Of a DNA stretch of 10,511 nt, positions 1 to 6,301 are shown one piece after another. Positions within the stretch are counted from its first letter, which is position 1, and each line of letters begins with the position of its first letter. Source of the stretch: Cyanobacteriota bacterium (GTDB lineage Bacteria; Cyanobacteriota; Cyanobacteriia; SKYG9); the NCBI GenBank assembly GCA_025054735.1, contig JANWZG010000100.1:1-10511 (forward strand), read 5' to 3'. The translations under genes were made by a program, and so were the position numbers. The notes beneath the pieces are model-generated. The model had not been told where the DNA came from. It searched no databases and saw only the letters and a program-made list of their open reading frames with translations.

Positions 1-2
1 CA

Positions 3-2714
3 TCACCCCTTAGCACTAGCATTATGAGTCATCTGATGACTGGGTTGAGCATTCGTAGTCTTAGACTGGTTGAATCGTTCAGCCACTGGGATGTAAGGAC
101 TGCTGCGTCCCTCACGCTGAACCCGTAAATGAGACTGCCACAGCGACCAAGGCCCTGCCAAATTGCCAATTAACTCCAAGCCCAGCAAGGACATGGGATA
201 ATCAGTCCAACCTCTTAGCCTAGCCTGAACCCGCCAAAGGAAAAGATAGGGAATTTCAACCAAGATGCGCCATAGGCCCCGCCAATCTCCATCCTGAAGC
301 CAAGTAACCAGATGATAGGAAGGGCCTCCCTTGCTATAGTTATAGAGTTGCCGCCTTAGGGCAGCCTCTGTTCGGCGGTGTTTATGCCACAGATAGCAGG
401 ACTCAGCATATATCAGGGTGTAGCCAGCTTTTAGCACCTTATAAAACAAATAGGTATCTTCACCAACACCAGAGGGTAACCCTGGGCCTAGGGTCTCTTC
501 CATTAAGCCAATATCAGGATGATTGAATATGCTGGCTCTGAAGGCAGCATTTGCAGTTGCACCGAGCTTCCAGGTCGGTACTGCCTGACGAGGAAACGAT
601 TCAAACCAATCTCCATTCACTTCCATCGGCTCAAAGCCCTTGCCCAGACCGCCATAGTCTTCAAAAGCCTGCTGAGAGGGGGTTTGCAGTTCTATGGGCA
701 GAACATTGCCGGTAACTACCATGACATCTGGACGACTAAAAGGGGCAACCAGTTTTTCCAACCAGTCTGGCGGAGCAATCACATCATCATCGGTGGCAAT
801 GACAATATCTCCTGTACAGGCATTGATTCCGGCGTTGCGAGCGTAGGCCAAGCCTTGGCGTGGCTCTGTTACTAAGATGACACCAGGAAACTTGGCCACA
901 ATGGGGGGGGTAAGTCCTGATTGAGGGTGGTTATCAACAACAATTATTTCGATCGGTCGGTTTGAATTCTGGGCTAGGAGAGTTGGCAGACATTCTTGCA
1001 AGTCTTGGGGACGATCGTAAGTTGCCAGAACAATGGATACTGGGATGTGGTCGGGTAACGATGGGGGCTGGGCCTTCTGAACCGCATCGGGTAGCCAATG
1101 TTGCAGTAGGGTATTCATTGATTGTGCCCAGAGTAAATCCTTGTGCAGTCTGAAGTCAGGATCAAGGAGTTGCAAACCAAATTTTTGAATAATCATACCC
1201 CTGAGTCGAGAAGCACTTAGAGGTTGATATGCCGTCTGAATATCGATCGACCCCAAGGGTTGTTCATGCCAAGTGACAAAAATGCGGGCCTTGTCATACT
1301 CAACAACATCCCTCAAGGAAATCAGGGGTTGACTGAGTTCTACCGTTTTAACAGCAATCGCAGACTGAGCGGGGTACTGTGCCGATTGGGGAGCACTGTT
1401 AGTCACAACTGCGGGCAATAAAGGCTCCCCTGCGTAGGCTTTACTGAGATTTTTAGCAATTTTGTTGGCTTTGGGGTAGCGAGTTAGGCCCACAAAACAC
1501 CCCCGCAACTCACCCCAAATCAGTTCTCTTGGTAAGCGATTAGGGTATTTGAAGGATATCCACAGCCGTCGCAACAACCACCACCACAGCCACCAAATTC
1601 CTAGTTTTAAGAAGGCGATGCGCTCAGTAGGATACGCCAGGGCACTTCGTAGGAAATAAGAATACAGACCAATACCGTTGTTGGCGATCTGGGTGTAAAG
1701 TTTGGCGTAGTCTCGCCGGTGACGATGACGGACGATCGCCGTGGGCGTGTAAACCAGGGTATACCCTTCCTTTAGCACTCGGAAAAACATCTCAATATCC
1801 CCACCCCCATTGGTTACTGTGCCCACATCTAAGGCTGGATCAAAGCCACCAATCTGCTCAAACAAGCTACGGCGAAAAGCCATATTGGCTCCTGTACCAA
1901 ACTGACCAGCAGCGCCATAGAGGGAAGCGACTGATTTAGATGGAGCTGCGGCTCCAATAAACCATTTAGGTTCAAATCCCCGCCCAAAGCCACCATAGTG
2001 CTCAAACAATACCTGTGCTTTGGTTTCCAACTCGTAGGGCACCACCAGCCCTGTCACCGCCATTACCTGGGGATTTTCCACAAATACCCATGCCAGTGCC
2101 TTCACCCACAATGGATCCACCACGACATCATCATCGGTATAGGCAATGATCTCGCCTTTGGCTTCTAGGATGGCGCGGTTGCGTGCCCAGTCTAGCCCCG
2201 GACGCGGTTCGCACACATAGCGTACCTGGGGATAGTTACCCTCGATGAGATTACGGGTGCTGTCGGTAGTAGGGGCATTGTCCACTACGAGAATCTCTAG
2301 GTTGGGGTAGTCTAGCTTGCTCAGGGCACTGAGGCAAAGCTGCATGTCGTCGGGGCGATCGCGGGTACAGACCGCCACAGTCACTAACGGATAGCTAGAC
2401 TGCTTTTGCCAAAAGGTTTCTAAAGGTGAAGGGAGATTGATTAAATCCTCTAGCTTCAGTTTTTCTGGCAAGGCAGAGATGGCCAATAGCTTTTCCAGCA
2501 AACTATGAATGAGCTTCGTGCTGTGCTCTTGAAGAATAGCCTGACCCATGCTTTCGACTGTGCATTTGCCATTAGTGATGGGAGCCTTGACATAACCGAT
2601 TGGTACCCCGTGCAATCGCACCAAACCTAGCACTCCCATATAGCCCTCTAGCCCCTCCAACGTAACTAAGGGCTGGCTCAGTTCAACATCAACGACCTTG
2701 ATGGGGTAGAGCAT
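3..2714 (-). CDS. Tandem (double-headed) family 2 glycosyltransferase
   Basis: This 903-residue protein contains two full GT2 (GT-A fold) modules and probably transfers two sugars, or repeats one transfer, at the cytoplasmic face during surface-glycan assembly. Each module begins with a short accessory segment carrying the shared words VELSQPL (near residues 10 and 458). The GT2 core follows: module 1 has VAVCTRDRP (about 113), VVDNAP, a DDD metal site at 194-196, GGDIEMFFRVLKEGYTL near 304 and RHRHRR near 329. Module 2 has IVLATYDRP (about 561), VVDNHP, DDD at 642-644, GEDTYLFYKVLKAGYTL near 751 and HKHRR near 777. A Trp-rich hydrophobic stretch at about 368-388 may anchor module 1 to the membrane. 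I chose the ATG at 2714 because GGAGG lies 5 nt upstream; the in-frame TTG at 2726 would put that GGAGG inside the gene. The start overlaps the end of the broken upstream GT2 by 26 nt, so the two were probably co-transcribed. Both modules look catalytically intact. Substrate and acceptor are unknown. Confidence 0.9.
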   Translation of the reverse strand: MLYPIKVVDVELSQPLVTLEGLEGYMGVLGLVRLHGVPIGYVKAPITNGKCTVESMGQAILQEHSTKLIHSLLEKLLAISALPEKLKLEDLINLPSPLETFWQKQSSYPLVTVAVCTRDRPDDMQLCLSALSKLDYPNLEILVVDNAPTTDSTRNLIEGNYPQVRYVCEPRPGLDWARNRAILEAKGEIIAYTDDDVVVDPLWVKALAWVFVENPQVMAVTGLVVPYELETKAQVLFEHYGGFGRGFEPKWFIGAAAPSKSVASLYGAAGQFGTGANMAFRRSLFEQIGGFDPALDVGTVTNGGGDIEMFFRVLKEGYTLVYTPTAIVRHRHRRDYAKLYTQIANNGIGLYSYFLRSALAYPTERIAFLKLGIWWLWWWLLRRLWISFKYPNRLPRELIWGELRGCFVGLTRYPKANKIAKNLSKAYAGEPLLPAVVTNSAPQSAQYPAQSAIAVKTVELSQPLISLRDVVEYDKARIFVTWHEQPLGSIDIQTAYQPLSASRLRGMIIQKFGLQLLDPDFRLHKDLLWAQSMNTLLQHWLPDAVQKAQPPSLPDHIPVSIVLATYDRPQDLQECLPTLLAQNSNRPIEIIVVDNHPQSGLTPPIVAKFPGVILVTEPRQGLAYARNAGINACTGDIVIATDDDVIAPPDWLEKLVAPFSRPDVMVVTGNVLPIELQTPSQQAFEDYGGLGKGFEPMEVNGDWFESFPRQAVPTWKLGATANAAFRASIFNHPDIGLMEETLGPGLPSGVGEDTYLFYKVLKAGYTLIYAESCYLWHKHRRTEAALRRQLYNYSKGGPSYHLVTWLQDGDWRGLWRILVEIPYLFLWRVQARLRGWTDYPMSLLGLELIGNLAGPWSLWQSHLRVQREGRSSPYIPVAERFNQSKTTNAQPSHQMTHNASAKG
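2355..2362. repeat. HIP1 octamer GCGATCGC (one of eight)
   Basis: Perfect copies of this highly iterated cyanobacterial palindrome occur at 2355, 3634, 4787, 7176, 7496, 7746, 9943 and 10341, all within genes or the broken GT2 gene. A frequency near one per 1.3 kb is far above chance and supports cyanobacterial origin of the whole window. Confidence 0.9.
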
Positions 2715-3462
2715 AGGCACCTCCAAATAATCGTGTCATCAGCCAATGCAGTACATACCCCACCAATTGCTGAAACTGTACCTTGCGGTTTTGGGGTGTC
2801 ACGCCAACAGAGCGCAATGCTGCATCAAAGGACTGCCCAGGGGCAACCCTGGTAGTTTCATCCCGCTGCCGCAGCCAGACGTAGCGCCACCGAGGAAGCG
2901 CCAGCCGCAACAGACTTTTGAACCCCAGGGAATAGAATCCCAACCGGCATAAGGTTATCACTGGGGTAGCCTTGAGGGCAGCAACCAGCCATACAATCGC
3001 GTTAGAAAAATCGGTATACAGATAGCAAACACGGGCAAGGTAGAGATAAAAGCTGCTGGCGGAGAGTTGATAGAGGATTTTTGGAATCTCTGGATGTTTT
3101 TCCCGCACCGATCGCAGCATCACCTGATGGGATCGCGCCATGCGCGTGAAATCTGTAGACATGCTGTGGTTGTCTTTACGGTAGCCCACCAAAAATTCCT
3201 TCACGACACGGAATTCACAAATCTCTGCTAGCCGCAGATACAAGTCCCAGTCTTCACAGCCATGGGCTTTCTGCCGCTGCATATCAGTACGGTAGCCGCC
3301 AACTTGTTGCAAATAGGTGCGCTTGATCAGTGAGGCACTGGCATTCCCCAAAAAGTTATGACAGATCAGGGTGATGTAAACATTACCCTGAATCCCAGAG
3401 GTACGAAAACCACCCGTTACCTTACCATAGCCGTCTACATCGGCTGACCAAGCATACACCAC
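2689..3462 (-). CDS. C-terminal fragment of the interrupted GT2 glycosyltransferase
   Basis: This segment continues the same frame after the TAG. The first possible start downstream is GTG 3462, with no convincing ribosome binding site, which would give 257 residues. It carries the acceptor side of the enzyme: a GNASASLI segment at about 39-46, a GGYRTDM loop, CEDWDLYLRLAE near 69-80 with the ED pair at 70-71, then a hydrophobic and Arg-rich tail. It lacks the nucleotide-binding half. It probably makes an active enzyme only if the stop is read through or is a sequence error. Confidence 0.5.
   Translation of the reverse strand: MVYAWSADVDGYGKVTGGFRTSGIQGNVYITLICHNFLGNASASLIKRTYLQQVGGYRTDMQRQKAHGCEDWDLYLRLAEICEFRVVKEFLVGYRKDNHSMSTDFTRMARSHQVMLRSVREKHPEIPKILYQLSASSFYLYLARVCYLYTDFSNAIVWLVAALKATPVITLCRLGFYSLGFKSLLRLALPRWRYVWLRQRDETTRVAPGQSFDAALRSVGVTPQNRKVQFQQLVGYVLHWLMTRLFGGAYALPHQGR
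2720..2724 (-). promoter_or_regulatory. Ribosome binding site deciding the tandem GT start
   Basis: GGAGG on the minus strand lies 5 nt before the ATG at 2714. It falls within the last codons of the upstream gene, which suits translational coupling, and it argues against the TTG start four codons upstream. Confidence 0.75.
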
Positions 3463-3483
3463 GCCAACAATAGCGGGAGCCTG

Positions 3484-3816
3484 CTACATACAGTCCACCA
3501 TTTTTTCAATGGCTTGGGGATGCCACAGGTCATCGGCATCGATCGGGGCAATATACTCTCCTTGGGCATGGCGAATTCCCGTATTCCGGGCAGCGGCGGC
3601 ACCAGCATTGGATTGTGTAATCACCTTCAGACGGCGATCGCGTAGCATAATTTGGCTTGCAAGGTCTGCTGTGCCATCAGTTGATCCGTCATTGACAACT
3701 AAGACTTCTAAGTGTTCATAGGTCTGGGCCAAAACTGATGTCAACGTCTCTGCCAGGCATTTTTCAGCATTATAGGCCGGAATCACAACCGATACTAGAG
3801 GCATTACGGTACTCAT
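3484..3816 (-). CDS. N-terminal fragment of the interrupted GT2 glycosyltransferase
   Basis: This 110-residue fragment is the nucleotide-sugar-binding half of a GT-A fold. It shows VSVVIPAYN at about 8-16, the VVNDGSTDGT turn with Asp43, SNAGAAAARNTG at about 69-80 and the metal-binding DAD at 93-95. It ends in the TAG at 3484-3486. It lacks the acceptor-binding half and the ED catalytic region, so it should not be active alone. GT2 enzymes of this layout are normally some 300 residues or more. It is best read as the 5' part of the broken gene. Confidence 0.6.
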   Translation of the reverse strand: MSTVMPLVSVVIPAYNAEKCLAETLTSVLAQTYEHLEVLVVNDGSTDGTADLASQIMLRDRRLKVITQSNAGAAAARNTGIRHAQGEYIAPIDADDLWHPQAIEKMVDCM

Positions 3817-4233
3817 ATGTTATTAACCCGACCACTATGGGCTACATTTCATCCGGGCTATATCTCGAAGAATAGCTAACCTCAGTAGCAATTAACACTC
3901 ACAGTTGACACTAAGTAGTTAAAACCACTACTCAGCCTCAACCAGGAATAGTCTCATCAGGCATCAAAAAGCTACGATCGCATTCACATGTCGCGCCGTG
4001 TAAGCCTCAACAGTAAATTTCCGTAGCAAGTATCATCAGTAGCTGATCTAAAAGGGTAACAAACTGGCCATCTACCAATAAACCTGGCTTTCAGCTACCG
4101 CCTATACTCATGTCTCCACTCAACGCTTGCCGAAAGGCTTCAAAGCAATCTGAATCTATTCAGGATCACGTACAAATCAATGCGCTGTATTGTGTTCAAC
4201 GCTTAGCATATTACAAGTCTGTTCTCAAAATTG
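3817..4233. other. Intergenic region between the GT unit and hli
   Basis: This stretch of about 420 nt separates the leftward glycosyltransferase genes from the rightward hli gene, so it should hold the promoter of the GT unit. I see no protein-like ORF, RNA gene or convincing -35/-10 pair for the leftward genes. A small imperfect hairpin (AGTAGT...ACTACT, 3914-3932) has no T-run and is probably chance. ATTACAAG near 4210-4217 looks like a single HLR1 half-site. Confidence 0.5.
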
Positions 4234-4261
4234 TTGCAAAACTGTAATAATTTGTTATATT
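4234..4261 (+). promoter_or_regulatory. Probable sigma-70-type promoter of hli
   Basis: TTGCAA (4234-4239) and TATATT (4256-4261), separated by 16 nt, form a reasonable housekeeping promoter. They would start transcription near 4268 and leave a leader of about 38 nt. The -10 box lies inside the HLR1-like element, so RpaB binding would block polymerase. The call rests on sequence alone; no start site has been mapped. Confidence 0.5.
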
Positions 4262-4271
4262 AATTTACATA
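4254..4271 (+). promoter_or_regulatory. HLR1-like RpaB binding site upstream of hli
   Basis: GTTATATT-AA-TTTACATA fits the published HLR1 consensus, two direct (G/T)TTACA(T/A)(T/A) units separated by 2 nt. The first unit matches 7 of 8 positions (T for C) and the second 8 of 8. HLR1 sites in front of hli genes are bound by RpaB, which represses them in low light and releases them under high light. The position over the probable -10 box fits repression. An rpaB gene lies in the same window at 7963-8703. Confidence 0.65.
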
Positions 4272-4306
4272 GATGAATCAATGCCTTGTGCAAAGGAGCA
4301 AAGAGT

Positions 4307-4528
4307 ATGACTAGAGGTGTTGTTACCGAAGAGGGCGGTCGCCAAAACATTTATGCCATTGAGCCTACTGTTTATGTGGCGCAGGACTCTGGTATGGGTT
4401 TCACTAAGCGTGCTGAGACTCTAAATGGTCGTTTGGCTATGATTGGCTTTGTGTCTGCCATACTGCTGGAAGTGATTACTGGCCATGGTGTCCTGGGGTT
4501 TTTGGCAAACCTGTCTAACGTTCAATAA
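4307..4528 (+). CDS. hli: High-light-inducible protein (Hli/Scp, one-helix chlorophyll-binding)
   Basis: This 73-residue thylakoid protein has one membrane-spanning helix. Hli proteins bind chlorophyll and carotenoid, dissipate excess energy and protect photosystem II and chlorophyll synthesis during light stress. The signature ExxNGRxAMxGF is complete at residues 37-48 (E37, N40, R42, M45, G47) and is followed by the hydrophobic FVSAILLEVITGHGVLGFL. The N-terminus, with YAIEPTVYV at about 16-24, is typical of cyanobacterial HliA/HliB-type proteins. The ATG at 4307 is preceded by AAGGAG (4293-4298) at 8 nt; the longer in-frame start at 4286 would lie upstream of this site and is rejected. It is followed 72 nt later by a second small membrane-protein gene and then a terminator, suggesting a two-gene operon. 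The exact paralogue (hliA, hliB or hliC) cannot be settled. Confidence 0.92.
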   Translation: MTRGVVTEEGGRQNIYAIEPTVYVAQDSGMGFTKRAETLNGRLAMIGFVSAILLEVITGHGVLGFLANLSNVQ

Positions 4529-4600
4529 GTAAATGGTTTGATTGATCCTCCTTGCCTGTCATCACACCAACCAACTTGTTTCGCTTCTAAGGAGATAGTT

Positions 4601-4840
4601 ATGAATACTGATTTTGATTTCAAGGATCCTACACTGTTCGGGCCAGTTGTTTTTCGCCCTAGCTTTAACAACTTTGAGACTATTAATGCTACTCAGGCAT
4701 GGTCACTATTTTTTACGGCTAGTCAAGAAGACAAGATTTTGGGATTCAGCCCTGAGATTGGTCGCTTTTTCACCAATGCCCTGATTGCGATCGCCGGAGC
4801 AGGCATCCTCTGGTCATTGATCTTCAAGCCCCTCTACTAG
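4601..4840 (+). CDS. Small one-helix membrane protein, LilA/Slr1544-like candidate
   Basis: This 79-residue protein has a polar, Phe-rich N-terminal half (FDFKDPTLFGP, FRPSFNNFE) and a single C-terminal hydrophobic helix at about residues 57-75, ending in KPLY. It lacks the ExxNGRxAM chlorophyll-binding motif of Hli proteins; EIGRFFTNALIA (52-63) is at most a degenerate echo. AAGGAG at 4589-4594 sits 6 nt before the ATG, so a longer reading from 4538 is unlikely. In Synechocystis the hliB (scpD) gene is co-transcribed with slr1544 (lilA), a small light-harvesting-like protein linked to photosystem II. The same arrangement here suggests this is its counterpart. That identity is inferred from context and size; I could not align the sequences. 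Confidence 0.6.
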   Translation: MNTDFDFKDPTLFGPVVFRPSFNNFETINATQAWSLFFTASQEDKILGFSPEIGRFFTNALIAIAGAGILWSLIFKPLY

Positions 4841-4890
4841 AAATTAGTGGTTCAGCTAGATTTGAGTGTTCGAGATAAGGCTACTGGGTA

Positions 4891-4923
4891 ACCGGGTGTG
4901 ACTATGTTACGCCCGGTTTTTTT
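4891..4923 (+). terminator. Intrinsic terminator of the hli-lilA-like operon
   Basis: The arms ACCGGGTGTGAC (4891-4902) and GTTACGCCCGGT (4906-4917) pair over 12 bp with two G-U wobbles around a 3-nt loop, and seven T residues follow (4917-4923). On the other strand there is no T-run, so it works mainly rightward. The downstream arm contains the ispH stop codon (4907-4909), so the terminator is embedded in the end of the convergent gene. Confidence 0.9.
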
Positions 4924-6106
4924 CAGCCATGATTTTTTCCACCACATCCGCCACGATTTTGTCAGGGGTTGAGGCACCCGAGGTAATACCTACAGTAATT
5001 GGGCCTGCTGGCAACCAAGCTGGGGTGATCTCTAAGTCTCTGCCAAGGGGTTTGTGTTGAATGCGATTGCCTTCTAAAATGCGATCGGCACTATCAATGT
5101 GATAGGACGGAATTCCCCGCTCGATGGCAATTTCCTGCAAGTGGGTGGTGTTTGACGAGTTAAATCCACCGATCACTACCATCACGTCTAATGGCTCGTC
5201 TACTAGCTGCGTCATGGCATCTTGCCGCTCTTGGGTGGCATCACAAATCGTGTTGAAGCTGAGGAAATGCTGATTCAATACATCAGGGCCGTACTTACGC
5301 ATCATGGTGTGCTCGAACAGCTTGCCAATCTGCTCTGTTTCACTTTTGAGCATGGTAGTCTGGTTGGCAATACCAACTCTCTCTAGGTCGCGATCGGGGT
5401 CAAATCCAGCAGAACAAGCGCGTTGGAACTTGGCCATGAATTCGGCTTTGTTACCCCCGTGCAGAATGTAGTCGCAGACGTACTGGGCCTGTTGCAGGTT
5501 AAGCACGATCAAGTACTTGTCAGCAAAGGAACTAGTGGCAATGGTTTCCTCATGGTTATATTTACCGTGAATGATAGAGGTGTAGTTTACTTTTTTGTGT
5601 TTTTCGACAGTATTCCAAACTTTGGCAACCCAAGGACAGGTGGTGTCAACGATCGTGCAGCCTCGGTCTCTAAGCAGTTGCATCTCTTGCACACTAGCCC
5701 CAAAGGCAGGCAAAATCACAACATCACCTGCCGCAATTTTAGAAAAGTCCTTTACACCATTCTCAACTTCAATAAACTGGACTTGCATGTCCTGCAACTT
5801 TTGGTTCACCAGTGGGTTATGGATGATCTCGTTGGTGATCCAAATGCGATCGTTGGGGAAATGGGTGCGGGTTTCGTAGGCCATGGCAACAGCACGCTCC
5901 ACTCCCCAGCAAAAGCCAAAGGCTTCCGCTAGGCGAATAGTGACATTACCTTGGGTGAGAGTGTAACCATTGTCTCGAATTTGCTGCACTAGGCTACTCT
6001 GGTACTCAGTTTGCATCACGCCAGTGACTTCAGCCCCATGCCCAAATCCCTTACGGTGGTAATTTTCTGACTGTTGTAGCGACCGCTTAAACGCTTTGGT
6101 ATCCAT
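4907..6106 (-). CDS. ispH: 4-hydroxy-3-methylbut-2-enyl diphosphate reductase (IspH/LytB)
   Basis: This cytosolic iron-sulfur enzyme catalyses the last step of the MEP pathway, reducing HMBPP to IPP and DMAPP, the precursors of carotenoids, the phytyl chain and quinones. The 399-residue protein is the longer plant/cyanobacterial type. It has the N-terminal extension MDTKAFKRSLQQSENYHRKG and the cluster-binding cysteines Cys66 (AFGFCWGVERAV), Cys157 (DTTCPWVAKVW) and Cys288 (NTICDATQERQ). Substrate-binding segments are IIHNPLVN (His96), IIHGKYNHEET (His180, Glu187), GGFNSSNTTHL (313-323) and TSGASTPDK. I chose the ATG at 6106 because MDTKAFKRSL is the usual cyanobacterial N-terminus and AGGGA lies 8 nt upstream; a longer reading to 6205 adds 33 atypical residues. 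It is probably a single transcription unit, isolated by a terminator upstream and convergent to the hli operon downstream. Confidence 0.96.
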   Translation of the reverse strand: MDTKAFKRSLQQSENYHRKGFGHGAEVTGVMQTEYQSSLVQQIRDNGYTLTQGNVTIRLAEAFGFCWGVERAVAMAYETRTHFPNDRIWITNEIIHNPLVNQKLQDMQVQFIEVENGVKDFSKIAAGDVVILPAFGASVQEMQLLRDRGCTIVDTTCPWVAKVWNTVEKHKKVNYTSIIHGKYNHEETIATSSFADKYLIVLNLQQAQYVCDYILHGGNKAEFMAKFQRACSAGFDPDRDLERVGIANQTTMLKSETEQIGKLFEHTMMRKYGPDVLNQHFLSFNTICDATQERQDAMTQLVDEPLDVMVVIGGFNSSNTTHLQEIAIERGIPSYHIDSADRILEGNRIQHKPLGRDLEITPAWLPAGPITVGITSGASTPDKIVADVVEKIMAEKNRA

Positions 6107-6213
6107 GTCAACTGTCCCTGACGATTCAACGCTGATAATAAACAATGGACTGCAAGTGACCATCCACATACTCATAAACCAGTGTAACGGTTTAGTAGCA
6201 GACACTCTTAATC

Positions 6214-6245
6214 AAAAAAGAATAGTGGTGCACATGCAGCCCACT
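6214..6245 (-). terminator. Probable intrinsic terminator after the HlyD-type gene
   Basis: Read on the minus strand, AGTGGGC and GC(A)CCACT pair with one bulged A around a 7-nt loop, followed by ATTCTTTTTT. It lies about 57 nt past the adaptor gene's stop codon and before ispH, and would separate the two leftward genes. The stem is short, so confidence is moderate. Confidence 0.5.
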
Positions 6246-6301
6246 CAGCTTATGACCACAGTGGTTTGTATCTGGCTTCTCAGCTTACTGTTGACAACTG
6301 C

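Larger units (their letters stand above)
2689..3816 (-). pseudogene. Family 2 glycosyltransferase interrupted by one in-frame TAG
   Basis: The two open segments on either side of the TAG at 3484-3486 are in the same frame with no indel, and joined they give one 374-residue GT2 enzyme plus the stop position. The order is normal for the family: VSVVIPAYN, VVNDGSTDG, a DADD metal-binding motif, then (beyond the stop) a CEDWDLYLRLAE segment with the usual acidic ED catalytic region and a hydrophobic, basic C-terminal half. The only visible defect is the nonsense codon after residue 110, just past the DADD motif. One base change (for example from CAG or GAG) would explain it. The rest of the frame is clean, which points to a recent mutation, a sequencing error or readthrough rather than an old decaying gene. 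The start used is ATG 3816; ATG 3804 is also possible, and neither has a strong Shine-Dalgarno sequence. Confidence 0.8.

Noticed and set aside
519..875. Open frame of 118 codons on the plus strand
   Set aside because: It is antisense to the second GT2 module and has no family features.
3914..3932. Short hairpin AGTAGT...ACTACT upstream of the GT unit
   Set aside because: Only six paired bases, no T-run and no clear placement; likely chance.
5423..5932. Open frame of 169 codons antisense to ispH
   Set aside because: The opposite strand encodes a clear IspH with all conserved cysteines; the antisense product has no recognisable motif.
6107..6205. N-terminal extension of IspH by 33 residues
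   Set aside because: The added residues are not typical of the family, whereas the start at 6106 gives the usual cyanobacterial N-terminus.
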